Positions 47,635 to 59,200 of a stretch of DNA of 64,000 nt are shown here, piece by piece. The notes under the pieces were generated by a model, which was not told the origin of the DNA, did not search any database, and was given only the letters and a program-made list of their open reading frames with translations. The stretch is from Gloeopeniophorella convolvens (lineage: Eukaryota; Basidiomycota; Agaricomycetes; Russulales), in contig WTXD01000024.1 of assembly GCA_022496205.1 (NCBI GenBank), positions 347,744-411,743 of the forward strand, read 5' to 3'. Each line of letters starts with the position of its first letter. Position 1 is the first letter of the stretch. Position numbers and translations under genes: made by a program.

Positions 47635-49876
47635 ATGGTCCGGAGACGTAGTACGAAGGTCAAAAATTCCAGGGGAGGTCCGCGCCCAGTCGACAAAAAG
47701 GATGCGCGGATGAGGCGATGGAACACGGCGGAGGACATTCCTATGGATGAGGAAGACCAATGTGCGTGCTTGGTTCCTTTTCCCAACCTGTTCCCTGAGT
47801 CAATTATCTCTCGCAGTCCACGCGTCTAAGGATCGCATTCTACTAGAGGGAGAAGAGGTTGGCGACGACGAAGATGGGGACGAAGAAGAAGTGTTCGCGC
47901 TGCGGGGCGTCCCCGCTTCCGACAGCGAAGAAGAAGGCGAGTACGCGTACGAGGATGAAGACGAAGCTATGTCCGACAAGGACGGTGAGGAAGAGCCACA
48001 GCCCAAGGCACGTGCGAGCAAAAAAGGCAAGGCGAAAGCCAAGCCACCATCAGAGTCCGACGATGAAGACGAGGAGAGCGAGGAAGAGGAAGAGAGCTGG
48101 GGACGCAACAAGTCCGCGTACTACTCGTCAAATGCGGCCGAGCTCGAGTCCGACGATGAGGAGGCGAACGAGATGGAGGAACAGGAGGCCAAGCGTCTGC
48201 AAATGAAGGCGCGAGACGTCATGGTGGATGATGACTTCGGTCTCGCGGACATTGCAGACGAAGATGCAGAAGATGCAGAAGAGTGCGTGTCTTTTGTTCG
48301 TGCGATCTCGCAGTGACTCATGTGCCTCAAGCCCTCTACTTGAGCCTGCGCCCGCGGTCACAACACAGCCGGCGCTGCTTGACCCGAAGGCCGCCATCAA
48401 GCATATGGAAAAGACCACACCGGAAACGCTGGCCCTGGCGTATGACTGGGAAGATATCGCAACGAAGGTTGTCCGCACCCAGGAGAGAATCAAGACGTAT
48501 GTCTCGCGATCTAGTGTTGAATGCTGCCTAACCTGGGCTTACAGGTTGACGGCCTCGGGGCCTGATTCACAACTGTTGGGCATGGTCCATCTACACAACC
48601 GTACGCCCGTCCTTTCGCCAACCTTCGTCTTATTCACGTTCTTGAAGAGGCGCTTCTCACATATGCCACAACTCTTGCGTTCTACCTGTACCTCCGATCT
48701 AGCGAGTACTACTCGCAGCGTCCTGAACTTCTTCGCACCCATCCCGTCTTTGCACGCCTCCTTCAACTCAAACAGGCACTCTCTACACTGGAAGATCTAG
48801 ACTTCGACATCTCAGAAAGCGATCCTGAGCTCGAGGACTCCGAGGAGGATGACGAGTCTCTCGGCGACGAAGAAGACCTAGACCTAGAAGACTCGTCGAT
48901 TTTGCGGAAGCGCCATCGCAAGAGTTCACAACTCGCGTTCGACGACCTCGCCGAGCTCTTGCGTGAAGCAGAAGAGGCTGCTACCGGCGCGACGAGCAAA
49001 CGTAAGCAGGAAAAGCAGGCAACTGCACCAGTCCCACCTGTGAAGGAGCCTCCCAAGAAGAAGCGCAAGACGTCATCGACAGCGAAGCCCGCTCCCGTCT
49101 TCGACCTCGAGGAACCGACCTACGTGCCATCAAAACCGCGCGCAGTAGGCTCCTCCACAGCACCCGCGACCGAACAAGACGCGTTTGGCGACGCGACGGC
49201 GCTCGGCGCGGCAGATGCAGCAGACAAGCGTGCGCGGCGGCACACGCTACGCTTCCACACAGCGAGCATCGAGCGCGCAAGCGCGCGTCGACAGGGCGCG
49301 CGTGCGGCACTTGGTGGCGACGACGACGTGCCGTACCGCCAGCGGCGCAAGGAGAAGGAGGCGCGCGCTGCACGCGAGGCGCAGGCCGGACAACGCGGGC
49401 TGGGAGGTGCAGATCTGGACGACGCAGAGCCCGAGGCGCGTGGCGGCAGCGATGGGGAGGAGGGCGCGGACGGGTACTACTCGCTCGTGCAGCGGAAGAA
49501 GCGCGCCGAGAAGGAGGGCAAGAAGGCAGCGTACGAGGCGGCCAAAGCCGCGAGCAGGTGCGTCGTGCCGCGTTCGTGCCTTCCCGGCACTGGTGTGAAC
49601 GACTCTTCGTGCAGGGCGGACCTCGACGCGGACGCGGACGACGCGGCGGGCGGGCCGCGCTCACTCACGCGCGCGATCCTGAAGAATCGCGGGCTGACGC
49701 CGCACCGCTCGAAGAGCGTGCGCAACCCGCGCGTCAAGAAGCGCCAGAAGTTCGACAAGGCGCAGAAGAAGCTCAAGTCGCAGAAGGCCGTATTCACGGC
49801 GGGCGCGGGCGACGCGACGCGCTATGGTGGGGAGCGCTCGGGTATCTCGACGGTCGTGAAGAGCGTGCGATTCTGA
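47635..49876 (+). CDS. sas10: SSU processome component SAS10/UTP3
   Basis: Nucleolar U3 snoRNP-associated protein needed for 18S rRNA maturation. The start MVRRRSTKVKNSRGGPRPVDKKD is basic. A long acidic stretch follows (E/D-rich, about residues 45-190), then the Sas10/C1D domain (AAIKHMEKTTPETLALAYDW, LLTYATTLAFYLYLRSSEYY). A second acidic block and a basic linker (KKKRKTSS) lead to the conserved C-terminal Sas10 domain (ILKNRGLTPHRSKSVRNPRV, KLKSQKAVFTAG, YGGERSGIST) ending VKSVRF. Six or seven short introns interrupt it. Total about 630 residues. It is the downstream neighbour of fcf2, which has a related job. Confidence 0.93.
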
Positions 49877-50458
49877 GCCCCGTGCCTATGGGCGCGCGTG
49901 CGCATGCGCGTGTCTAGGAGTGCTCGGCTGCGTTTGTACTGCTTCGTTGGGTCGTGATCTTCAGGTACATCTGCGCACATGCCTGCGATGTCATATTGTG
50001 TTTATGGCGTGAACTCGTGGGGCTCGCGTTAAGTGGCTGGGGTGGAGGGGCCTCGATCGCCCTACTTCGCTCGGCAGGGCGCAACTCTATTAACAAACAC
50101 ATGAGAGGCCCGTGGTGCCTGCGCCCCGCGAAATCCCAGCGAGGCGAGAGATACATCTACGATCCACGGCCGACTTCTGGATGTGCTGCAGGATGGTGGG
50201 GCTCTTGAGTCTCGCGGGTACGCAGACGCCGGCGATAAATAAAATAAACAATAATATTGATGATGATGATACTACAATAATAAATAAGCCGTATGATGCT
50301 TATGCGAATAATAACAAGTCGTGATAGCAGTCGCAATAAAGAGCACAGGAGTGGGATAGACGATACTTAGTTTAACGTGGATAGTGAATAGTCAGTCCAG
50401 AAGTCATGTCGCATGAAGATTGCCTCCTGATAGATGATAAGTTAGTGCACACATAGAT
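49877..50458. other. Intergenic, AT-rich
   Basis: It lies between the sas10 stop (plus) and the proline-rich gene stop (minus). A low-complexity ATAAT/GATGAT tract lies at about 50240-50290. No gene is seen. Confidence 0.5.
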
Positions 50459-51017
50459 TTACTCCCATGCGTCGTAAGCCTCGGTCTCCGCATGCGGAGA
50501 CCAGTTGAAGTACACCGTTATGCGCATCAAGTCAGGGCGCAGCCAAACAACGGTGTCCCCGATGCGGACTAGAGGAACTACTCTGCGTGCGCCAGGAGGT
50601 AGGAAGAGCAGCTGAGGAACAGGGGTAGGGACGCGGCGTGGCGGGTGAGTGTGGGGGTGAGTGGTGGTGGCTGCAGGCATTGGTGCCGGCGCTAGGACTG
50701 CGGGAGGCGGAGGCTGAATGAATGCAGGCTGTGGTGGCTGTGGTGGTGCGAGACCGAGCGGGAAGAGCGCATCCGAGTCAGATGAAAAGTCAAAAGTAAC
50801 GTCGTCCGGGAAGCTGAAGGCCGTAGGCTCAGGCTGCGCGACCTGATGGATGCATGTGAATTCCGTGTAAGGTGGAACGACACGGGCGACGCACTTCTAC
50901 CATAGGTTGCCCAACTGGGTAGTAAACCAGGGAGTTAGATGCCGCGAGCGACGTCTGAGCGGGGTACGTGCGCGCCTGCGCGCGGTTGTTTGCCGTTGCA
51001 GCCAGGTTCTCAGACAT
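50459..51017 (-). CDS. Proline-rich hypothetical protein
   Basis: Two exons (51017-50895 and 50842-50459; 52-nt intron GTGCGT...CATCAG) join in frame to 168 residues. The start is MSENLAATANNRAQARTYPA. The middle has an acidic SFPDDVTFDFSSDSDALFPLG stretch followed by many prolines (PPQPPQPAF, HTHPPRRVPTPVP). The C-terminus is more ordered: GARRVVPLVRIGDTVVWLRPDLMR, then NWSPHAETEAYDAWE. The acidic/Phe part looks like a transcriptional activation segment, which is only inference. No family recognised. Confidence 0.55.
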
Positions 51018-53094
51018 TAGCTGCGGGAGAGAGCAGAGACAGTGGGGATTAAGAGCATGAGTAGCCTGAGCTCACACAGAGCTGGCTGTTATGTATTCCG
51101 GACGGGTGCGGCGGGAATGGAACATGAGATCACAAATGAAGAGCAGACAGGTAAGTAGACTGACATGCGACACACAGGGGGTTGAGGCATGCACATGCAA
51201 CGTCGCACGACGTACGTAACTGGAATTCCGACTGATGGCATGGAAAATCGCGTTAAAATTGGACAGTGAGATGATGGGTTGAGCGTGTTGCTATTGTCAG
51301 TCCCGAGTGCGAATCAAATACGGCCCGGAATTCGGAACTCTCGAAACAGCTGTCGAGGTGCGTGAATTCGCGAGGACGCAGACACACCCCGAGATTGGTG
51401 CATGGTACACGTGGTGCACCGACCACGTATAAGGCGCAAGGCTCCCTGCAATTCGGTGAAGAGCTAGCTGATTCTAGAGTCATCAGGCGCGCGATCGAAC
51501 CAGTTAGCCTGAGAAGGGTGCGCATTGAGAGGAAAGAGGGAACTCAAGAACATCTCGTCCCGGAGGCCGAGGCGGAGACCCTTCCCTTGACAAGATGATA
51601 CAAGTTCAAAGCTCTCCGAGTCCGTAGCGAATGTATCGTCGGTCAGCACCGTATAGGTGACAACGTCAGCGTATGCAAACCTGCGTCCCATCGGAGGGTA
51701 GGGTCAGCGAGCCAAGCTTTATCTCGAGACCACGGAAGGCTCCGTAGCCTCATGCACAACGCATTTCTCCCCGAAGTTGACGTGGGGAGACGCGTGATGA
51801 CACCGCTAATCTCAAGGGCAAAGGAGAGGCTTTCAGACTCGCGTCGAAAAGACCGGCTCCGCCTGGATCAAACAGGGGTTGGAGATTGAAGCTTGAAGCG
51901 TCATAGAAGCCTTCGTGTTGTGATAGCACTCGGCTGTGACGGCATAAGGATGTAATTAGTCGAGGAGGTTGCGCGCACACTTCGATGTCCAATTGAGGCC
52001 CTTCGAGGTTCGCATTCTGTGATGAAGTGAACGAGGGACGATCGGGAGAGTGAGAACCCTCAACGTGCCTTGTTCGACGTTAGGTCAATTCCTAAGGCTT
52101 TGAAGGTTCCTTAGAAGGCGTAATGGGTGTTTAATATTGGAAACTTGGGGCATGAACTATTGATGAATTTAGGAGGGGGAAGGACTTGTTTGTTATGAGC
52201 ATTAACATAGCATCCCCGCAGGCGAAAGTCATAGAAAAAAGGGATGGAAGGAATACGTGAAGATGACCGTATGGTGAGCTCGAGTGTGTCCGAAGAACGT
52301 GTGGGCCATGGGGCCAAAGGGAAGAAGCGCAGGTTGTCGGCTGGCGGCGGGCCAAGGGTAATTCTGCCCCCGGAGCAGACGCAAGTGCTGTCTGGGCTCG
52401 CCTCTCGAATTGTCATTGGTCGCGTAATTCTCTCGAGGAGACCGGTGACCGGTGACCGGTGTCCGCTCGGTGTCGGTGCCGGTGCCGGTGAACGTCTGAC
52501 TGGACCTGGTGACGTGATGTGTGCACTCTGGCCACGTGCTCTAGTTCCCACCACCAGGCACAGGGCTCGACCCATCGTTTGGCACTCAGGCTGGCATTGG
52601 CACTACCAGCAAGTTGTCATCTACACTATTTCTTGTCCCTGTATTGGAACCCTATGTGTATTGAGTCCTCAAGACCTCACTAGAGCGTCGCGGAGAACTA
52701 TCGAATGTGGCGCTTTCTCTTACGACTGATGCTGTGGTCAACGTTTCGGTCATGGGAAGGGCCCAAGGAAGGGCCTGCAGGGGGCCTCAGCGGTGTCATT
52801 TCCCCAAATCTACACCACCAGTCATTCACTGAGACCCAAAAATACACAGTGAATGTTCTTAAAGGCAGTCGTGCTATCGGTCATCATCCACGTCTAGGAG
52901 TAGTTTTTGCTAGGTGGTGTCTACACTCTTCAGCCCCGTCCGACTTTGGCGACGTCCTGATGACTGGTGTTGTCGCCAGCCAGTAGCATGTGTTACCGGG
53001 GGAATGCGTCAAACGCGAGGTACTGGCACTCTCTATTCATGCTTTACAAGCGTTTCTCTGATGCGGCAACTGGGCAGACGTAGGGATTTCGCAT
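51018..53094. other. Transition from gene block to retrotransposon nest
   Basis: 2.1 kb with no supported gene. Two minus-strand frames (51253-51525 and 51464-51691) and one at 51750-51992 have protein-like composition but no motif and no clear splice links. A GGTGACC/GGTGCC tandem tract lies at 52441-52490. Confidence 0.45.
52441..52490. repeat. Short tandem repeat, ACCGGTG and GGTGCC units
   Basis: ACCGGTG is repeated three times and runs into GGTGTCGGTGCCGGTGCCGGTG. It is a small GC-rich minisatellite with an internal palindrome (ACCGGT). Confidence 0.8.
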
Positions 53095-53099
53095 CTCAC

Positions 53100-53625
53100 T
53101 GTTGAGACAGACAGGACTCAGGACAGGAAGGACGTCTCTGATTAGATTAGATAAGGGACTCGGTGATCTGCGAGCTATCTGATCTACAATGTATATGACA
53201 TCATTATGTTCTAGCCCCTAAGGCTGTATCTACTCTCGTTCCTGTTCTAGATTCTTCCGGGCTCTTCCATGACCCACATGCAGTTCCGGGTTGACCCACC
53301 TGCAGTTCCGGTTGACCCACTTTAGTTCCGCTTTCACATGGGTCTCTGGTTATCACATGTTGCTGTTGTTTATCACATGCAAACCACACTCCTTTTGTGT
53401 ATATAAAGGACGCTGTTTTCGCCCTTGTAGCCTCAGTCTGTTGACTTCACTGACTGAGGCAAGTACTTTACTTCCGGAACTTCTGGACTTGCGCTTACCT
53501 AGTTACTTTAGCTTTGCTCTTGCTTGCCTAGGTATTGCGCCAATGACATTCAGTCTGTTGACTTCACTGACTGAGCTTTGCTCTTGCTTGCCTAGTTGGC
53601 ACCCTGTTTCTGCTGCGCTTCAACA
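53100..53625 (+). mobile_element. Solo LTR, Ty1/copia subfamily, 5-bp TSD
   Basis: It starts TGTTGAGACAG and ends GCTTCAACA, 526 bp, flanked by the 5-bp target duplication CTCAC (53095-53099 and 53626-53630). It is a diverged relative of the LTRs at 54188, 55850 and 58233. It shares the start, the end, a TATATAAA box at about 53400 and a duplicated CAGTCTGTTGACTTCACTG segment. No internal element remains, so it is a solo LTR left by recombination. Confidence 0.9.
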
Positions 53626-53630
53626 CTCAC

Positions 53631-54187
53631 TAGTTCTAGGTGACTGAAGTGTGCTCCCAGTGCTGTTTTCTGTGCATGGGTGTCCCAAGTATGTGCAGCA
53701 TGGGGTCGCAATCTTTTGTGAGAGGCGCCCTCCTACCGCCGCTTTCGGTAACAGTGATGTTCTAAGGTGTTTCTACTGCTTAGCTTTTAAGATGTGACAC
53801 GGAACACTGTGGAACGAACCGCCACAGGCCTTCGAGGCCCCTAGCAGTATAGCACCCATCGTATCTGGCTTTGAGAAGCTGGTTCGTGTGCAAGCTAACT
53901 CAGTAGCCACAATTCTAGCCGCCTGGTGTTGGTAAAGCTGGGACACGCGCGCTGCGCAAGGAGTCATTGTGCCCGCCGCCGCCACCGCCACCGGCGAAGT
54001 TACGATGTCGGCTCCACGTCCGAAGGCGTCAAAGGCACGCTTCAAGTAAAGATAAGGAGGGTGTTAAGCAGCCAAGCCGTGGCCATCTATATGTACTTGG
54101 TGCCGTGATTGACATAGCTTCCTGTGCTGCGCCCGTTAGCTTGATGCGCGCGGGCGAGAACGTAGGGGCCGACATTTGGACTGCGAA
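53631..54187. other. Spacer between two copia LTRs
   Basis: 560 bases with no gene. It contains a CCGCCGCCGCCACCGCCACCG tract near 53970-53995. Confidence 0.5.
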
Positions 54188-54668
54188 CTGTTGAAGCGCA
54201 GCAGAGGGTGGAGTGACAACTGAAGGACACAGAGTGACGCTCAGTTAGAGAAGGTCAAAAGACTTGATTACAACAATACCTGAAGGACACAGAGTGACGC
54301 TGTAAGATAGTGTAAGTATAAGAAAGTAGAAAGGAGCGTAAGTGTACTTGCCTCAGTCAAGGAAGGTCAAAAGACTGAGGCTACAAAGGCGAAGAAAGAG
54401 GTCCTTATATATAGTAAGGAGCGACAGATAGCATGTGATAAACACTGCTTAGAAAGCCTAGGAGACCCACATGAAACGGAGTAAGAGTGGGTACCGGAGT
54501 ACAGGGTGGGTCATGGAATGCCCTAGAATAGTCCAGAACATGGAAACGAATGTGGGGCTGAGCACAGCCTTAAGTCTAGAACATTATGTACACAAGATAA
54601 GATAGTCCTTGATCATTAGGTCCATATCTAATCTAATCAGAGCCGCCAGGACACTGTCCGTCTCAACA
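54188..54668 (-). mobile_element. 3' LTR of a minus-strand Ty1/copia element
   Basis: 481 bp. On the minus strand it begins TGTTGAGACGG and ends TTCAACA, and is preceded by the polypurine tract GGGGGGA (54669-54675), exactly where a 3' LTR should sit. It keeps both copies of the internal 25-bp repeat. The sequence is very close to the solo LTR at 58233. The matching target duplication (CGAAC at 54183-54187) would lie beyond the right edge of the window. Confidence 0.92.
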
Positions 54669-55849
54669 TCCCCCCGTGATCAAGACATCCATCATCCTAC
54701 TAAACCCATTTGCCCAGAGAGCAGGGAGTGGCGCGATTTGGCAAGTGATTTTGTTAAGCCATCTGCTACCATGTCCTCTGTCTTGGTGCGAACCAGATCT
54801 ACGACGTTGTTTTGCACATACTTGCGGATCTTGTGGTGCTTTAGCTGGATATGTTTGGATCTCCTGCCAGTAACTGGATTGCTGGCGAGGTCAACTGAAC
54901 CTTTGTTGTCGCCGTGCAACAGGATTGGATCTTCAACATTGTATCCTAGCTCAGAGTAAAAGCTCTGATACCACGCGGCTTGGTTGCCAGCGTCGGTTAA
55001 GGCCATGTACTTGGCTTCAGTGGTGCTGAGGGCGATGGTCTTTTGCTTGCGCGAGGACCAAGAGATTGTGCCTTCTGCTAGAAGGAATACGTAGCCAGAA
55101 GTGGAACGATAGTCGTCTGGGTTGTCTCCTCAGCTTGAGTCGGAGTAACCATAAAGTCCGACCCCATTGGCCCCATCATAGCGAATGCGATAGTTAATAG
55201 TCCCTTTGAGGTATTTGAGGACATATTTTGCAAGGCTTAGATGTTTTGGTGAGGGATTTGCTGCGTACTGGGCAAGGCGTCCCACAGCAAAGGAAATGTC
55301 CGGTCTAGTGCCAAGGTTTGCATAGAGCAAACTTCCGATGAGAGATTGATAGTACTGTCTCTCTTCAGCGGATGCCTCCTTATCTGACTTGACAAGGTGC
55401 ACTTCGGCACCGGCAGGAAGGGGGGTGAGGTTAGGATCGGCACCATCCAGCTTGAATTGCTTCAGCTTGTGGAGGATATATCCAGACTGGTCGATCTCTA
55501 GGCGGCATAAGGGTCGATCGCGAGTGATGCGAACCCCGAGGTAGGACTGGATTTCTCCAAGATCCGTCATCTCATAGCGCGCACTAAGAGCAGTCTTGAT
55601 GCGAGTAACCTCAGATAGGGAGTTCCCCATCAAAGTGATGTCGTCAACGTATAGAATAATGATGATTTTTATATCCCCCCCACGTTGAAGATACACATAG
55701 ATCCCAGCATCTGAGACCGTGCGCGTGAAGCCGAGTTCCTCAAGAACTCCATGGAATTGCAAGTTCCATGCGCGTGAAGCTTGTTTGAGACCGTAGATTG
55801 CCTTTTTAAGGCGGCAGACCTTGTTCTCCTGGCCTGGTACTGCGAAACC
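54669..55849 (-). pseudogene. Copia pol, 3' half: reverse transcriptase C-part and RNase H
   Basis: On the minus strand: GQENKVCRLKKAIYGLKQASRAW region, the RT active site IIILYVDDITLMG, then MTDLGEIQSYLGVRITRD, LIGSLLYANLGTRPDISFAVG and LKYLKGT. After an in-frame TGA at 55130-55132 (where the family has SD-x-W/A) the RNase H part continues: [50 protein letters not shown]. It ends GQMGLVG just above the polypurine tract. The stop codon and the loss of its 5' part make this copy inactive. Confidence 0.9.
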
Positions 55850-56217
55850 TGTTGAGACGGACAGTGTCCTGGCGGCTCTGATTAGATTAGATATGGACCT
55901 AATGATCAAGGACTATCTTATCTTGTGTACATAATGTTCTAGACTTAAGGCTGTGTTCAGCCCCACATTCGTTTCCATGTTCTGGACTATTCTAGGGCAT
56001 TCCATGACCCACCTTGTACTCCGGTACCCACTCTTACTCCGTTTCATGTGGGTCTCCTAGGCTTTCTAAGCAGTGTTTATCACATGCTATCTGTCGCTCC
56101 TTACTGTATATAAGGACCTCTTTCTTTGCCTCTGTAGCCTCAGTCTTTTGACCTTCTCTGACTGAGCGTCACTCTGTGTCCTTCAGTTGTCACTCCACCC
56201 TCTGCTGCGCTTCAACA
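55850..56217 (+). mobile_element. Recombinant copia LTR (117-bp internal deletion, no TSD)
   Basis: It starts TGTTGAGACGG and ends TTCAACA, like the full LTRs, but is 368 bp instead of 485. The missing 117 bp equals the distance between the two 25-bp direct repeats AGTCTTTTGACC... at 58525-58549 and 58642-58666 of the full copy, and one repeat is left. The left flank (AAACC) is copia reverse transcriptase and the right flank (AAAAC) is gypsy protease. The flanks do not match as a target duplication and belong to different elements. Confidence 0.9.
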
Positions 56218-59200
56218 AAAACAGCATGGCCTCCAAGTAAAACGACTTGCTCATCCTCGCATCATCCAAAATGCAGATGGGACGCGAAACCGGTCTGGTG
56301 ATATCACTCACTACACCGAATTCGACGTATCAGCTGGAGGAAAATCACATTCCCAGCGCTTCTACATTTCTAGCATCGGAGGAGAACGCATTATCCTCGG
56401 ATTCCCCTGGCTACGATTATTCCAACCCCCAATTCCGTGGGGTGAACGACGAGTAGCAGACGACTTCCACCCCATCACCCTATCCACTTCAGATGCATCC
56501 TCGTGGAAACCTACACCCACGACGTTCAGAGCAGGAGCACGTGTATCAAACGTCCATTCCCTGGTGGAGTGGCAAGAAGAAGCACACGCTCACGTTCAAC
56601 TCTATCTCTCAGGAGTAGAACCCCTGAACCTAGACACAGAAGACGAAATCTACTTTGGGTCGCCGCTGGAACTTGTCGACGAGGTTCGCCTCTTCCGAGT
56701 AACCCAGGCGCAGCAGCTTGCCGAAGCTGCACTCGACCCGAATAAAACCAAACCTGATCCCATTCCACCACACTATCGACGCTTCGCCAAGGTGTTTAGT
56801 GAGGAGGCAGCGCAGAGATTCCCAGAGTCGCGACCATGGGATCATCCCATCAACTTGAAAGATGACGCGCCCCCATCACTCCCATGTAAAATATATCCCT
56901 TATCCCCTTCAGAGCAGACGGCGTTAGAATCCTTCCTGGACGAACATCTGAAAAAGGGATACATTTGACCGTCCAGCTCCCCATACGCCTCTCCCTTCTT
57001 CTTTGTTAAAAAGAAGGATGGGAAACTTCGACCTGTGCAGGATTACCGCCAGCTGAATACCTACACAGTCAAAAACCACTATCCTCTTCCGCTCATCGAA
57101 GAAATACTCCATAAACTCCAGACCGCCCGACTTTACACGAAGTTCGACGTACGATGGGGATACAACAATATCCGCATCAAAGAAGGCGATCAATGGAAGG
57201 CTGCATTCAAAACGAATCGCGGCTTCTTCGAACCCATGGTTATGTACTTTGGACTCACGAACTCCCCATCCACGTTTCAGACCATGATAAACGAACTATT
57301 CAAGGAAGAGATCGACTCCGGCCTGGTATTCATCTACATGGACGACATCCTCATCGCGACCCCCGACGATATCGCTATCCACCGAAGTATGGTCGAACGA
57401 GTGCTTCAGAAGCTCCTCGATAACGACCTCTACTTGAAACCCGAGAAATGTACCTTCGAGAGCACGAAGGTGGACTATCTCGGTATGATCCTGAATGGCG
57501 ATCAGATCGAGATGGACCCCGTGAAGCTCGACGGTATCAGGGACTGGCCGGTCCCAAAGACCGTCAAGCAAGTATGAGCGTTTCTCGGTTTCGGGAACTT
57601 TTATCGTCGTTTTATCAGGGATTTCGGTAAGATTGCTCGACCCTTGAATACCCTTACGAAGAACGATACCCCCTTCCATTGGACTGACGACTGCCAACTT
57701 GCTTACGAACGACTCAAGGACGCTTTCCTTTTGAACCCCGTACTCATTCATGTTGATCACGATAAACCTTTCTTCCTCGAAATAGACGCTTCTTCCTTTG
57801 CATGTGGTGCCGTACTCTCACAAAAGGGTGTTGATGGATGACGACACCCTATAGCTTATTATTCACATTCGTTTGCACCCATCGAACAGAGGTACAACGT
57901 TTACGACAGAGAACTCCTAGCTATTATAAAGGCGCTGAAGGAATGGCGCCACTACCTAGCAGGAGCCAAATACCCGATTACGATACTCACGGACCATCGT
58001 AACTTATTATTCTTTAAGGACACTCGGAAGGTCTCACATCGCCAGACGTGGTGGCACGGAGACCTCGCCGAATTCAACTTCGTCATCCAGCACGTCCCTG
58101 GAAAACAGCATACCCCTGCCGACGCCCTCTCTCGACGACCCGACCATGACGATGGCTCCATCGAAACACGAAGAAGTGGCCATACTCCCTCCCGACATCT
58201 TCATAAACTCTATGTTCCTAACAGGAACACCGTGTTGAGACGGACAGTGTCCTGGCGGCTCTGATTAGATTAGATATGGACCTAATGATCAAGGACTATC
58301 TTATTTGTGTACATAATGTTCTAGACTTAAGGCTGTGCTCAGCCCCACATTCGTTTCCATATTCTGTACTATTCTAGGGCATTCCATGACCCACCCTGTA
58401 CTCCGGTACCCACTCTTACTTCTGTTTCATGTGGGTCTCCTAGGCTTTCTAAGCATTGTTTATCACATGCTATTGTCGTTCCTTACTTGTATAAAAGGAC
58501 CTCCTCTTTCGCCTTTGTAGCCTCAGTCTTTTGACCTTCTCTGACTGAGGCAAGTACACTTACACTCCTTTCACTTCTACCTTATGCTTACCTTACCTTG
58601 TAGCGTCACTCTGTGTCCTTCAGGTATTACACTAATGTAATAGTCTTTTGACCTTCTCTGACTGAGCGTCACTCTGTGTCCTTCAGTTGTCACTCCACCC
58701 TCTGCTGCGCTTCAACACACCGTCACTCGAGGATCGCGTTCGAGTCGCCCAGCTCTGGGGTGACAAAACGAAAGCACCGACTGGCTGTACGAAACAGTCG
58801 GATGGATGGTGGCGCACCGAGAAAGGACAGCTCTGGATACCAGCTGATACAGACGAAACACTCAGACGCGATATCGTTCGCGCCCATCACGACACCCCTT
58901 CCGCCGGACACCCCGGCATAACGAACACCAGGAGTTGATACGGCGACAGTGGGACTGGCCGGGCCTTAACGAGTTCGTCAAAAACTACGTTAATGGATGC
59001 GCTGACTGCCAAGCGCTGAAAGTCCGGACTAATCGGCAGAAACCGGAACTCATGCCGATCTATGCCGATCCGGATGCAGGTCCGTTCCAGACCGTGTCGA
59101 TGGACTTCATCGTCAAACTCCCGATATCTCGCGGCTTCGACTCTATTCTTGTGATCGTTGACCACGATTGCACGAAGGGTGCGGTATTCGTACCCTGCAA

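Noticed and set aside
47229..47786. 185-codon minus-strand frame over the sas10 start
   Set aside because: Overlaps the first sas10 exon and its upstream region; no domain or splice support.
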